Assembly: GCA_001769805.1 (NCBI GenBank) | Contig: MEPO01000034.1 | Coordinates: forward strand, 152,442 to 216,441 | Source of the DNA: Bdellovibrionales bacterium GWA1_52_35 | GTDB lineage: Bacteria; Bdellovibrionota; UBA1018 | Length of the DNA: 64,000 nt | Direction of reading: 5' to 3' | Shown: positions 52,960 to 62,147 of the stretch, piece after piece | Numbering within the stretch: the stretch's first letter is position 1 | Layout: every line of letters starts with the position of its first letter | Position numbers and translations under genes: made by a program | The notes under the pieces: generated by a model | Databases searched by the model: none | The model's input: only the letters and a program-made list of their open reading frames with translations | Told to the model about the DNA's origin: nothing

Positions 52960-54054
52960 ATGCGAAGTGCAAAAACAGCGCAGCCTGTTCAACCTGTTCA
53001 AGAGGTAAAGCAGCTCGCAACAGACGATTCGGAATTGGCTGCCCGGTTTAACCGTGTACTCGAAGCAACTGTCGAGGCGATGGAAAGATCCGGGGTTCGT
53101 TATGCCTTCATCGGAGGGATTGCCTCGGGAGGTCTGGGTCGACCCCGCTCAACGCGCGATATTGATTTATTTGTTCGGCCCGAGGACGCCGACGTCACTT
53201 TGCGTTCTCTGCGGGAATCGGGCTTCGAAACTGAAAAAACGGATCCAGCCTGGCTTTTCAAGGGGTTTAAAGAGGGAATACTGGTTGATGTGATTTTCAA
53301 ATCCAAAGGTGAGATCTATCTCGACCAGGAGATGCTTCGCAGAATGACCACCGCTGAATTCCATGGTCGCCGGCTCAAGCTGATTTCACCTGAGGACTTG
53401 CTGATTATCAAAGCCGTCGCCCATAGCGAATTGACTCCCGGGCACTGGCATGACGCGATCGCCTTGCTATTTCACGCCCATCTTGACTGGGATTATCTCA
53501 TTCAACGCGCGCGACGGGCACCGAGAAGAGTTCTGAGTCTCCTTTTATATGCGCAATCAGTGGATATCGCGGTGCCGAATTATGTGATCCGAGATCTCTT
53601 CGATAGTCTCTTCGGGGAAATCGCAATGCGCGGGCGAACGAAGAAGATCAAAGAGCATCGTGCGACTCAAGATCTGAGTACCGAGGATCGGCGGGACGCC
53701 GAGCTTGAAAGCCGACGACTTTCTGCCCGCACCGAAGCCGTCAGGCACGGACCACCCCTCAGTCCAGCAGAAAACCATTCAACCGTCAGTCTTCGGATGC
53801 ACGAGCGGGCAACAAAACAGTATGAAGTGGGGCATCTGCGCAGAAAAATCGCCGAAGATCCGCGAACGCATGAAATTGATATCCAGATCGAGCAGGAAGG
53901 GGACCGGTTGCTTTTGACGGGGCGGGTCTGTGGTTCCGAGCGCAGCGAGGCGATCGAGAAACTCGCACGCGAGTATTTTCCGAAGGCTGAAATCGAAAAT
54001 AAAATCAAAGTTGTCAGTATAGAAGAGCCGCCTGATACCGAGGTGCTCACGTGA
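52960..54054 (+). CDS. Nucleotidyltransferase fused to a BON domain
   Basis: Residues 35-215 form a nucleotidyltransferase of the AbiEii/MNT-like superfamily: GGIASGGLGRPRSTRDIDLF holds the G-rich turn and the metal-binding D67 and D69, and VDVIFK holds the third carboxylate D110. A charged linker follows (about 220-285). The last 70 residues (YEVGHLRRKIAEDPRTHEID ... LTGRVCGSERSEAIEKLARE) match a BON domain. BON domains are usually periplasmic; no signal is seen here. The stop overlaps the next gene (GTGA). Target of nucleotidyl transfer unknown. Confidence 0.78.
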   Translation: MRSAKTAQPVQPVQEVKQLATDDSELAARFNRVLEATVEAMERSGVRYAFIGGIASGGLGRPRSTRDIDLFVRPEDADVTLRSLRESGFETEKTDPAWLFKGFKEGILVDVIFKSKGEIYLDQEMLRRMTTAEFHGRRLKLISPEDLLIIKAVAHSELTPGHWHDAIALLFHAHLDWDYLIQRARRAPRRVLSLLLYAQSVDIAVPNYVIRDLFDSLFGEIAMRGRTKKIKEHRATQDLSTEDRRDAELESRRLSARTEAVRHGPPLSPAENHSTVSLRMHERATKQYEVGHLRRKIAEDPRTHEIDIQIEQEGDRLLLTGRVCGSERSEAIEKLAREYFPKAEIENKIKVVSIEEPPDTEVLT

Positions 54055-54836
54055 TCCGGATTGCGGCTACGGCGGATATCCATTTCAACAGAAATTCGCT
54101 GAACCGGCTCCGGCCGTACCTGCACGGGCTTGAGGAACGGGCTGACGTTTTGCTGGTGGCTGGTGACCTGACGGTAGCGGGTCTGCCTGAAGAGGCCATG
54201 GTCGTGGCCAGAGAACTGAGTGGCGCCCGCGTACCGGTTGTCGCGGTACTCGGCAATCATGACTATCATCAGAACAAGCAGCGGGAGATTGAGACTATCC
54301 TTCGCGATTCCGGCGTTATCGTTCTGGAAGGCAACAATGTTGTGCTGAAGGTCGGGAAGCATTCGGTGGGAATTGCCGGAATGAAGGGTTTCGGCGGGGG
54401 ATTTTTCGGAGCCTGTGTTACGGAGTTCGGCGAGCCCGAGTTAAAAGCATTTGCCCGACATAGCCGGATTCAAGCTTCCATTCTCCGGCAATCACTCCTT
54501 TCGCTGGATACGGATTTCCGGTTCGCCCTGACTCATTATGCTCCCGTAGAAGGAACCCTGCTCGGCGAGCTCCGGGAGATCTACCCCTTTCTGGGCAGTT
54601 ACCTATTGGCCGAAGCAATTGATGCTTGCGGGGTGCAGGCCGGGTTTCACGGTCATGCCCACTCTGGCACTGAAAAAGGGCAGACCAAAGGGGGCGTTCC
54701 CATCAGGAATGTAGCCCAGATGGTGATCGGGCATGCTTACAATGTATACTCTTTTGAGCTTCCCGTTCCTCACGTGACTGGGAGTGATTTCAGGCCGCTT
54801 GAAAGCCCGACACAGAATGCGGCATCTATGCTATGA
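54051..54836 (+). CDS. Calcineurin-like metallophosphoesterase
   Basis: A 261-residue hydrolase with the ordered metal motifs: DIH (D9, H11), GDLT (D39), GNHD (N69, H70), the histidine in THYAPVEGT near 165, and GHAHSG near 205. GTG 54051 overlaps the stop of the fusion gene and its own end overlaps the HNH gene. Such enzymes cut phosphodiesters or phosphomonoesters; position after a nucleotidyltransferase may mean it removes what the latter adds, but this is a guess. Confidence 0.83.
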   Translation: MIRIAATADIHFNRNSLNRLRPYLHGLEERADVLLVAGDLTVAGLPEEAMVVARELSGARVPVVAVLGNHDYHQNKQREIETILRDSGVIVLEGNNVVLKVGKHSVGIAGMKGFGGGFFGACVTEFGEPELKAFARHSRIQASILRQSLLSLDTDFRFALTHYAPVEGTLLGELREIYPFLGSYLLAEAIDACGVQAGFHGHAHSGTEKGQTKGGVPIRNVAQMVIGHAYNVYSFELPVPHVTGSDFRPLESPTQNAASML

Positions 54837-55140
54837 ATGTAGGATGTCCAAGGCCGATGAATACTACAGTCTTGACCCGGAACTGTCCGACCCAAAGCGG
54901 ATCAAGAAGGAACGCGACAAAGCCGCGCAGCTTAAAAAAACGCAGTGGTGGCTGACGCTTCTGAACCAGGGGCTTTGCCATTATTGCGGCCAGAAGTTCA
55001 CGTCCCGGGAGCTGACTATGGACCACATCGTTCCTCTCGCGCGTGGTGGGACGAGCACCCGGGGAAACATTGTTCCGGCCTGTCGGGAATGCAATCAAAA
55101 GAAGCATCTCCACACCCCTGTGGATCTCCTACTCAAATGA
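54817..55140 (+). CDS. HNH endonuclease (small)
   Basis: A 107-residue protein with CHYCGQKF, LTMDHIVPLARGG, N and CRECN, the full HNH-with-four-cysteines layout; an additional CYEC pair lies at the N-terminus. The start is uncertain: ATG 54817 keeps CYEC and overlaps the previous gene by 20 bases; ATG 54844 and GTG 54784 are alternatives. It is embedded in a run of overlapping genes. It could be a DNA-repair or defence nuclease; nothing tells which. Confidence 0.75.
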   Translation: MRHLCYECRMSKADEYYSLDPELSDPKRIKKERDKAAQLKKTQWWLTLLNQGLCHYCGQKFTSRELTMDHIVPLARGGTSTRGNIVPACRECNQKKHLHTPVDLLLK

Positions 55141-56141
55141 CCGATGTCACTGAAAATTATTTTTTTGAGCTGACACCCGAGAGGGTCCTGGAGGCGGTCG
55201 AAACTGCAGGGCTCCTCTGTACCGGGCGCTGCATGGCGCTGAATAGTTTTGAAAACCGGGTTTATGACGTGGAGCTGGAAGGTGAACCCCCAACCCGTAC
55301 AGTCGCGAAATTTTACAGACCGGGGCGTTGGACAGAAGCTCAGATCAGGGAAGAACATGAATTTCTTTTTGATCTTCAGGCAGAAGAGGTTCCGGTGATC
55401 GCGCCGGTTTCGTTCCTCGCAAGCGGCCAGGGCAATGACAGCGGCACGGCAGGACTCTCGACCTTGCACCGGACTCCCACGGGAATCTGGTTTTCACTTT
55501 TTCCCAAAGTGGGCGGGCGCGCTCCGGAGGAACTCTCGGACGATCAGTTGCTCCGGATCGGCCGACTGCTTGCTCGAATTCACAATGTAGGCGCCCGGAA
55601 GGACGCGCCCCATCGCGTGAAAATCGGCCCTGAGAGTTACGGAATTTCCAATCTGGAGTTTTTACTCGGCAACAATTTCCTCCCTTTGGATTTTTCCGGG
55701 CGCTATGACAAGGCAGTCCGGGAGATCTGCGGTTTGACGCGCAATTTGATGGAGAATGTCACGTTTCAGAGAATTCATGGGGATTGCCATCTCGGCAATC
55801 TGCTCTGGAATCAGAACGGCCCTTTTTTTCTCGACTTTGACGACATGGTCCGCGGACCCGCTGTCCAGGATTTATGGCTGCTCGTTCCAGGACGGGATCC
55901 CGAGGCCTTGCGACAACGCAATGTCTTGCTCGAAGGGTATACGGAAATGCGCGTTTTTGATCCTGCAACATTGCGCCTGATTGAACCTTTACGCGCGCTG
56001 CGTTTTGTTCATTATGCTGCATGGATTGCGCGTCGTTGGCAGGACCCCGCTTTTCCGCGGGCTTTTCCCCATTTTGGAACGCATCGCTACTGGCAGGATG
56101 AAACCGAGGATCTCGAGGAACAGTTGCGGTTGATTTCTTGA
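55137..56141 (+). CDS. srkA: SrkA/YihE-type stress response kinase
   Basis: A kinase of the choline-kinase-like fold, linked in E. coli to survival of stress and cell-wall damage. From ATG 55137, which overlaps the HNH stop as ATGA, the protein is 334 residues (E. coli SrkA is about 328). The opening FFELTPERVLEAVE and NSFENRVYDVEL match. Catalytic residues are H214-G-D216 with N221, and D233-F-D235 for the metal. A longer in-frame start (54945) runs inside the HNH gene and is not used. Confidence 0.9.
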   Translation: MTDVTENYFFELTPERVLEAVETAGLLCTGRCMALNSFENRVYDVELEGEPPTRTVAKFYRPGRWTEAQIREEHEFLFDLQAEEVPVIAPVSFLASGQGNDSGTAGLSTLHRTPTGIWFSLFPKVGGRAPEELSDDQLLRIGRLLARIHNVGARKDAPHRVKIGPESYGISNLEFLLGNNFLPLDFSGRYDKAVREICGLTRNLMENVTFQRIHGDCHLGNLLWNQNGPFFLDFDDMVRGPAVQDLWLLVPGRDPEALRQRNVLLEGYTEMRVFDPATLRLIEPLRALRFVHYAAWIARRWQDPAFPRAFPHFGTHRYWQDETEDLEEQLRLIS

Positions 56142-56179
56142 CTGCATGACCGTGTTTCGCATAATATTTTGGAGTGAAT

Positions 56180-57286
56180 TTGAAGCATTTCGCTATTACG
56201 GCCGGGATGGCTGTATTGAGCTTGTGGCTCCCGCAGGAAGTTCGTGCGGCCCGGCAGGCAACACTACCGGAATTCATCCCAGCCAATCCTTATTCTGAGT
56301 TCTACGTGGACGAAGCGGCGTCGCAAACCGATGCGATCACGATTGATTTCTGCGCCGAATGGAATCCTGAATTTCCGTGGAACGGACATCGCTGCTGCCG
56401 GCAGCCGAAATCCAAGAAGAAGATGCACTGGAGAGAGCGAAGGCGTGGCGGCACGGTTTGCTACGCGGAACGCTTCAAGGCGAACTTCTGCGAGGAAATG
56501 ACCGCGGACCAGCGGGGTTACTCCGACCAGGTGGCGAGCGGAGAGATTCCTGATATTCTCAGTTTTCTGGATGTGGAGATGACTCGCTCGCGCGGGCAGG
56601 CTTACTGCACCGTCAATAACGGCTTTCTGGCTTTCGGGCGGCGGCTGATTCCCACTGACGAAAACCGAATCAAGCTCCGATTTCCTGGCCGTTGCGTGGA
56701 ATTCGGTACGGATCCGATGATCGGTATGCTGGAATGGTTGGGTCGCAGGGTCAATTCCGGGTATTCAGCTCCGGAAGTGAAAGGCGTTCATCTGCTTGTC
56801 GGTGACATTTCATCACCCAAGGGAGGATGCCTGGCAGGACGCAATGGACTCCGGGGACATGCCTCGCATACTTCCGGACAGGATGTTGATCTGGGCTTTA
56901 TCTCTGCCTACGAGAACAAGGAATCACCGAATTCATACGTGAAGCATTTTGACGGAAAACCGAACTGGTGGTTCATGAAGCAGGTTTTCCGGAATCCCTA
57001 CGCTTGCGTGAAGGTCGTTTTCCTGGATCGCACTCATATCCGAAAATTGGCTAAAGCAGCGCGAGGTGACGAAGACTGGCAGAAATTCGGGCGGTTTATC
57101 AGGCACTCAAAGGGTCACCATAATCACTTTCACATCCGGATCGGCGACGGCCCCGGACCAGCAGGTTGTCAGGTGGATGCGCATCCTGAACTGGAAACTG
57201 AAGACAGTGTGCCCATGGAAGTCGAGTTGCCGGATGACGTTGATGCAAACCGGTTACCGGCCGGCAAGATTCTCAAGACGAGTTAG
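56180..57286 (+). CDS. mepA: MepA-like murein endopeptidase (penicillin-insensitive)
   Basis: A secreted zinc enzyme that cuts peptidoglycan cross-links. A signal peptide ends QEVRA-ARQ. The zinc site is spread over H230 in SHTSGQDVD (with D237) and H314-x-H316-x-H318 in HHNHFHIRI, the M74 family layout. GGAG at 56171-56174 is placed for TTG 56180; GTG 56174, in frame, overlaps that site. Seven or so cysteines fit disulfides. The last 33 bases overlap the end of the aspartase gene on the other strand. Confidence 0.87.
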   Translation: MKHFAITAGMAVLSLWLPQEVRAARQATLPEFIPANPYSEFYVDEAASQTDAITIDFCAEWNPEFPWNGHRCCRQPKSKKKMHWRERRRGGTVCYAERFKANFCEEMTADQRGYSDQVASGEIPDILSFLDVEMTRSRGQAYCTVNNGFLAFGRRLIPTDENRIKLRFPGRCVEFGTDPMIGMLEWLGRRVNSGYSAPEVKGVHLLVGDISSPKGGCLAGRNGLRGHASHTSGQDVDLGFISAYENKESPNSYVKHFDGKPNWWFMKQVFRNPYACVKVVFLDRTHIRKLAKAARGDEDWQKFGRFIRHSKGHHNHFHIRIGDGPGPAGCQVDAHPELETEDSVPMEVELPDDVDANRLPAGKILKTS

Positions 57287-58648
57287 CTCGCGAAGTTCTT
57301 TTTCCCCAACCAGCTGATGCCGGCGCACGAGTTCCAGAATTGAAATACCTTCGGCCAGTGCTTCCTGGACCAGTTTTGCCGTGATCTCATAGCCGAGTTT
57401 CGGGCTCAATACGGTCGCGATCTGGGGAGTACTCTCGAAATAGCGGAGCATGCGTCCTGTATTGGGCCTCATTCCCTCGATCGCATGCGTCCGGAGGATA
57501 CCCAGACTGCGCGAGGCGATATGAGTCGCATCGATCAGGGAATGCGCCATGATGGGCATCATGACGTTGAGTTCAAGCTGTCCGGCCTGACACGCGAGCA
57601 TGGAGGTCTGATCCAGACCGATCACTGAGAAAAATGCCTGATTGCACATTTCAAGGACGGACGGATTGACTTTCCCGGGCATGATGCTGCTGCCAGGCTG
57701 CACCGCCGGCAGAAGCAGCTCACCGAGTCCGGTGAGTGGTCCCGAGGCGAGGAGTCTCAGATCATTGCAGATGCGGGTGATTTCGACCGCACACAGGCGC
57801 AGCATGGATGAGTAAAGCAGTACTGGCGCCTGAGATTGCATCGAATAAAACAGATTGTCTGAAAGGGAAACGGGTTCTCCGGTCTGCGCCCGCAAAGACC
57901 GGATCATCAGGGTTCCGTATCCAGCCGGTACGGTAAGGCCCGTCCCCGCCGCACTGCCGCTGATTCCGAGAACCAGCAGGTTTCTGCGGCCCTCCTGGAG
58001 CCAGTCCGCACATTTTTCAATACTCATTGCATAACCGGAGAGCTCCTGGCCGGCACGCATCGGCACCGCGTCCTGAAGATGTGTTCGGGCGGATTTTGGA
58101 ATTTTGTGCCACCCTCTCGCTTTTCGGGCGAAGGTCTTCCCGAGCTTCTGAAGCTCCTGGAATAAAGGTGCGGACGCCTCCAGAAGTGCCAGACGCATTG
58201 CTGCGGGAAAGGTATCGTTGGTGGATTGAGAACGGTTCACATGATCATTCGGGTGAACGGGGGAATTCGAGCCTTTTGGTTTTCCAGCCAGGTGGTTTGC
58301 AAAATTCGCAATTACCTCGTTGATGTTCATGTTCTGGCTGGTTCCTGCTCCGGCCTGATAAATATCGACGGGGAAAAGCTCTTTCCATCTGTCTGGAGGG
58401 AGGTGCAGGATTTGATCGATCGCGCGGGTGATGGATTTAGTGCGGGACTGATCCAGTACGCCACACCTTCGGTTCGCTTCGGCTGCTGCTTTCTTGATTC
58501 TCAGAAAGGCCCGGATCAGCGTTTCATCCGCAGCTCTGCCGGAGACCGAAAAATTGGCAATTGCACGGGCGGTCTGTGCGCCATACCAGGCATGCGCCGG
58601 AATTTGAATTGTGCCGAGAGTGTCTTTTTCGATTCTTGATTTTTTCAT
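57254..58648 (-). CDS. aspA: Aspartate ammonia-lyase (aspartase/fumarase superfamily)
   Basis: A 464-residue superfamily member with the signature GSSIMPGKVNP. The segment FPVDIYQAGAGTSQNMNINEV is closer to aspartase (VDVYQGGAGTS) than to fumarase (xxWQTGSGTQSN), and AGQLELNVMMPIMAH also favours aspartase, so I call it AspA with fumarase as the alternative. ATG 58648 has GGAG eight bases upstream; the frame opens 12 codons earlier. No aspartate transporter lies nearby. Confidence 0.75.
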   Translation of the reverse strand: MKKSRIEKDTLGTIQIPAHAWYGAQTARAIANFSVSGRAADETLIRAFLRIKKAAAEANRRCGVLDQSRTKSITRAIDQILHLPPDRWKELFPVDIYQAGAGTSQNMNINEVIANFANHLAGKPKGSNSPVHPNDHVNRSQSTNDTFPAAMRLALLEASAPLFQELQKLGKTFARKARGWHKIPKSARTHLQDAVPMRAGQELSGYAMSIEKCADWLQEGRRNLLVLGISGSAAGTGLTVPAGYGTLMIRSLRAQTGEPVSLSDNLFYSMQSQAPVLLYSSMLRLCAVEITRICNDLRLLASGPLTGLGELLLPAVQPGSSIMPGKVNPSVLEMCNQAFFSVIGLDQTSMLACQAGQLELNVMMPIMAHSLIDATHIASRSLGILRTHAIEGMRPNTGRMLRYFESTPQIATVLSPKLGYEITAKLVQEALAEGISILELVRRHQLVGEKELRELTRLENLAGR

Positions 58649-58828
58649 AAAAATCTCCGCTAAAAACCAGGCCCAATCCAGCATACTTCGAATTCAAGGC
58701 GATCAACAAATAAAGTGCATGAATTGATTTCATTGATTCGTGTATTCATCTCAAAATCTATTTGCCTACTTGGCTCCAGATATGCAAAAAAGCGGATCGA
58801 TGCTGAATTTGACGCAGGGACGTTCAGA

Positions 58829-59194
58829 ATGAAAATACTCGTTGTTGAAGACGATCAGTCTGTACGGGAAACTCTCGGAATGGTTCTCGAGGCCTATGAT
58901 CATCAACCGGATCTGGTTGATGACGGGGAGCAGGCTCTGGTTTATCTCGAGAGTCATTGGCCCGAGGTCATGCTCCTGGATCTGAGTTTACCTGGTATGT
59001 CAGGCGAGGAAGTTTATGCGGAGATCCGGCGCAAATTCGGTCGGGTGCCACCCACCGTCGTCGTTTCTGCAGTTCAACAAGGAGAAGAACGCGTACGCGG
59101 TCTTCCGGGCGCACTCTTTCTTCCGAAACCCTATACAATCGATGATCTCGCAAAAATACTCGAAGATGCTGCTAAAGCCCGGCGGGCAGCCTGA
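58829..59194 (+). CDS. Single-domain response regulator
   Basis: A 121-residue receiver with D8 and D9, phospho-acceptor D51 (in VMLLDLSLPGM), S82 in VVVSAV and K in LPKPYTIDD. There is no output domain. Start ATG 58829 follows a GGGA site; the open frame extends 38 codons further back without homology. No histidine kinase is in the window. It may act like CheY or Spo0F, passing a signal on. Confidence 0.87.
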   Translation: MKILVVEDDQSVRETLGMVLEAYDHQPDLVDDGEQALVYLESHWPEVMLLDLSLPGMSGEEVYAEIRRKFGRVPPTVVVSAVQQGEERVRGLPGALFLPKPYTIDDLAKILEDAAKARRAA

Positions 59195-59197
59195 GCA

Positions 59198-59953
59198 TTA
59201 CTGGTAACTGAGCTCTGCGGAAAGCGCTGCGTGATCGGATAGTGCATTCCACGGATCTCCAGTGAGGCATTGTGCAGACCTCAGGTCCATACCGCGAAAG
59301 TAAATCCGATCCAGTTGCAATGTGGGGAGCCAGGCCGGAAAGGTGCGTGCATGGTCACCTTCGGCTTTCTGGAAAGCCTCTGAGACGTTGAGTTCGTTTT
59401 TCAGGACGTCCGAGGCCCGGGCTCGCCAATCATTGAAATCTCCTGCAATAATCACTGGTTCTATGTGCGGCACATGAGACTCAATTCGCTCACAGAGCTT
59501 GAGAATCTGCCGCTTTCTGGCGCTTTCAAAAAGTGCAAAATGGACACAAATGGCATGAACCGGGACTGCGTGTCCGGGAACATCAATGACGGCATGCAGG
59601 AGGCCTCGGTGCTCCAGACGAGTCATAGAAACATCGATATTCTCCGAAAGGCGAATGGGATATTTGCTTAATATCGCATTTCCATGATGGCCGGCAGTGT
59701 AGACAGCGTTTTTCCCATAAGCGTGATGAGGCCAGATCTCATCCGCGAGGTACTCAAATTGGGGTTCGGTTGGCCACTCTTTGATCGCCTTGCTATGCCC
59801 TGAGTGCTTGCCCAGGACCTCCTGCAAAAACACCAGATCTGCATGCACTACGCGGATGGCTTCCCTGATTTTGCCCAGCACGAAGCGCCGATTCCCTGTC
59901 GAAAACCCCTTATGGATATTGTATGAAAGAACTCGTAAATATTTCTTTTTCAT
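59198..59953 (-). CDS. Endonuclease/exonuclease/phosphatase-fold hydrolase
   Basis: A 251-residue member of the EEP superfamily: RVLSYNIHKGF, VFLQEV (catalytic E), IIAGDFNDW and ending SDHAALSAEL. Such proteins cut DNA, RNA, or phosphates on lipids or inositols, and the sequence does not choose. Start overlaps the small membrane gene upstream (ATGA). Converges on the response regulator with three bases between. No signal peptide is seen. Confidence 0.83.
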   Translation of the reverse strand: MKKKYLRVLSYNIHKGFSTGNRRFVLGKIREAIRVVHADLVFLQEVLGKHSGHSKAIKEWPTEPQFEYLADEIWPHHAYGKNAVYTAGHHGNAILSKYPIRLSENIDVSMTRLEHRGLLHAVIDVPGHAVPVHAICVHFALFESARKRQILKLCERIESHVPHIEPVIIAGDFNDWRARASDVLKNELNVSEAFQKAEGDHARTFPAWLPTLQLDRIYFRGMDLRSAQCLTGDPWNALSDHAALSAELSYQ

Positions 59954-60159
59954 GGTCGCTCGTATTTGGCCCAGCGGGGGGGGGGCCGCCGAGGCAGTCT
60001 TTCAAAGAGCAAGTCCCAGCTGAACGCCAAAAATGACATTAGAAGAAATGCGAATAAAAGAATTCTACCCATTTCAAACGAGATCCCGCCGATCCCAAAT
60101 ATGCCCAGGATCAACCCTCCTACCGCCACAAGAAAAAACAGCACTGCGCTACTTCCCAT
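59950..60159 (-). CDS. Small membrane protein, unknown
   Basis: A 69-residue protein with two membrane helices (VLFFLVAVGGLILGIFGIGG, then ILLFAFLLMSFLAFSWDLLF) and a basic, proline-rich tail. Similar small proteins are often listed as DUF1328-like or YtxH-like, but I cannot place it. AGCAGG lies seven bases before ATG 60159. The tail codons include a run of ten C on the coding strand (G on the + strand). It overlaps the EEP gene by four bases. Confidence 0.6.
   Translation of the reverse strand: MGSSAVLFFLVAVGGLILGIFGIGGISFEMGRILLFAFLLMSFLAFSWDLLFERLPRRPPPRWAKYERP
59976..59985. repeat. Homopolymer run of ten G
   Basis: Ten consecutive G (+ strand) lie inside the tail-coding part of the small membrane gene. 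Such runs are prone to slippage. A one-base change would alter the last dozen residues and the overlap with the EEP start at 59953. A second, shorter run of seven G (16951-16957) precedes an outer-membrane gene. Confidence 0.85.
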
Positions 60160-60300
60160 AATGAATAACCTGCTTTCGTTCCCCCCGTTGATACGCATTG
60201 CGGCAGAGGGCTTTCAGACAGCTGGAGCAGCAAAGGATGTGCCCAAGATTGCCTTTATGTTTTCAAGATGTTAGCTTTGCATACAGTCGAGGGATTAGAA

Positions 60301-62124
60301 ATGAGATACATCCGTTCACATACCTGTGGAGAGCTCCGCGATCAGGACATCGGCAGAGAGGTAACGCTCTGTGGTTGGGTTGCAAAACGCCGTGATTTCG
60401 GCGGGCTAGTCTTTGTCGATCTCCGCGATCGATATGGTTTAACTCAGGTCGTTTTCGATCCCGCAGAAAAAGATTCCGCTCCTTCTTATAAAAAAGCTGG
60501 CGATTTACGCAGTGAGTACGTGGTCTGGTGCAAAGGACGGGTTCGCGCGCGCCCCGAAGGGATGCGCAATTCCAAACTTCCCAGCGGTGGCGTTGAAGTC
60601 GTTGCGTTGGATCTTGCAATCCTTTCTGAAGCCAAAACACCGCCATTTGCGATTGATGACGAAGTCGATGCCGCGGAAACCCTGCGTTTGAAATACCGGT
60701 ACCTCGATCTGCGTCGTCCCACTTTGCAACGGAATCTGATGATCCGGCACAAAATGCTTTCGATTGTCCGCAATCATCTTGATTCCGAACAATTCATCGA
60801 GGTCGAAACACCGATTCTTTACAAATCAACACCCGAAGGGGCACGAGATTTTATCGTGCCCAGCCGTCTGAATCCGGGCACTTTTTATGCCCTTCCGCAG
60901 TCGCCGCAGACTTTGAAGCAGCTGCTGATGATTGGCGGCATGGATCGTTATTATCAGATCGCCCGCTGTTTCCGGGATGAAGACCTCCGTGCTGATCGGC
61001 AACCGGAATTTTCGCAAATCGATATTGAAACGTCTTTTCTCGACGAAGAGGCGTTTTTCCCGATTCTCGAATCCATGATCGCAAAACTTTGGAAAGAAAT
61101 TCTCGGGCAGGACGTCAAAACGCCTTTCCTGCGGATGCCGCACGCCGAAGCCATGCAGCGGTTTGGAAGCGACAAGCCGGATGTGAGGTTCGGCCTTGAA
61201 TTGCAGGATCTTTCCGTGATTTTCTCTGACAGCCAATTTCAGGTTTTCAAGGGAGCCCTGGCCGTGAATTCGCGTGGCCTGCGAGGTTCCATCCGGGCGG
61301 TCGTTGTTCCGGGTCAGGCTGAGAAGTTTTCGCGCAAGGACCTCGATGGCCTGCAGGCACATGCAGCCAGCTATGGGGCCAAGGGACTCCTGTGGATGAA
61401 GATTCAGCCCACGGGTGAATTGCAGTCTCCTGCGGCAAAGTTCTTCAGCGAAACTGAAAAAGCCGCGCTCTTTCAGAAGCTGGCACTCAAGCCGGGCGAT
61501 CTTGTTCTGGTCGTCGCCGACGCCAAAAATAAAACGGTTTTTGACTCCCTCGGGGCAATTCGACTGGCAGTCGGTGGGCAGCTCGGGATGATCCCCAAGC
61601 CGGGAGAAGGCCAGCCGGCTTTCCTGTGGGTGATGAATTTTCCGCTGCTCGAGTTCGATGACAAGGAACAGCGTTATTACGCCTGTCATCATCCGTTCAC
61701 ATCACCTCGACCGGAGTTCTTTGAGGACTTCGTTCGGGGCACAAATCTCGACAGGATTGAAGCCTCTGCTTACGATCTCGTTTTGAACGGGGTGGAAATT
61801 GGCGGAGGCAGTCTTCGGATTTACCGGCAGGATGTGCAGCAGGCCATGTTCAAACTTCTCGGACTCACCCCGGAAGAAGCCAAAGCCAAATTTGGGTTCT
61901 TTCTGGAAGCGCTTCAATATGGAACACCTCCGCATGGGGGAATTGCGTTCGGTATTGAACGTCTTTCGGCTTTGCTCTGTGGAGTAGGCCCGATCCGGGA
62001 TGTGATGGCTTTTCCGAAAACGCAAAAAGGTTCGTGTCTGATGTCCGAGTCGCCGTCCGAGGTCAGTCCGGAACAACTGGCGGAGCTTGCTATTTCGGTG
62101 ACCAAGACGATTTCCCGGGACTGA
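60301..62124 (+). CDS. aspS: Aspartyl-tRNA synthetase, bacterial type
   Basis: It charges tRNA-Asp. From ATG 60301 the chain has 607 residues. The anticodon-binding OB fold comes first (LCGWVAKRRDFGGLVFVDLR), then class II motif 2 (YYQIARCFRDEDLRADRQPEF), the bacterial GAD insert (about 285-415) and motif 3 (GTPPHGGIAFGIERLSALL). An in-frame start 11 codons earlier is not needed. Whether it also charges tRNA-Asn, as in bacteria with GatCAB, cannot be seen here. Confidence 0.95.
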   Translation: MRYIRSHTCGELRDQDIGREVTLCGWVAKRRDFGGLVFVDLRDRYGLTQVVFDPAEKDSAPSYKKAGDLRSEYVVWCKGRVRARPEGMRNSKLPSGGVEVVALDLAILSEAKTPPFAIDDEVDAAETLRLKYRYLDLRRPTLQRNLMIRHKMLSIVRNHLDSEQFIEVETPILYKSTPEGARDFIVPSRLNPGTFYALPQSPQTLKQLLMIGGMDRYYQIARCFRDEDLRADRQPEFSQIDIETSFLDEEAFFPILESMIAKLWKEILGQDVKTPFLRMPHAEAMQRFGSDKPDVRFGLELQDLSVIFSDSQFQVFKGALAVNSRGLRGSIRAVVVPGQAEKFSRKDLDGLQAHAASYGAKGLLWMKIQPTGELQSPAAKFFSETEKAALFQKLALKPGDLVLVVADAKNKTVFDSLGAIRLAVGGQLGMIPKPGEGQPAFLWVMNFPLLEFDDKEQRYYACHHPFTSPRPEFFEDFVRGTNLDRIEASAYDLVLNGVEIGGGSLRIYRQDVQQAMFKLLGLTPEEAKAKFGFFLEALQYGTPPHGGIAFGIERLSALLCGVGPIRDVMAFPKTQKGSCLMSESPSEVSPEQLAELAISVTKTISRD

Positions 62125-62147
62125 AACCGGGGAGACTGTGAGGGAAA

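Noticed and set aside
54945..55136. In-frame upstream extension of the srkA gene
   Set aside because: It runs inside the HNH gene, has no family match, and ATG 55137 overlaps the HNH stop as elsewhere in this genome.
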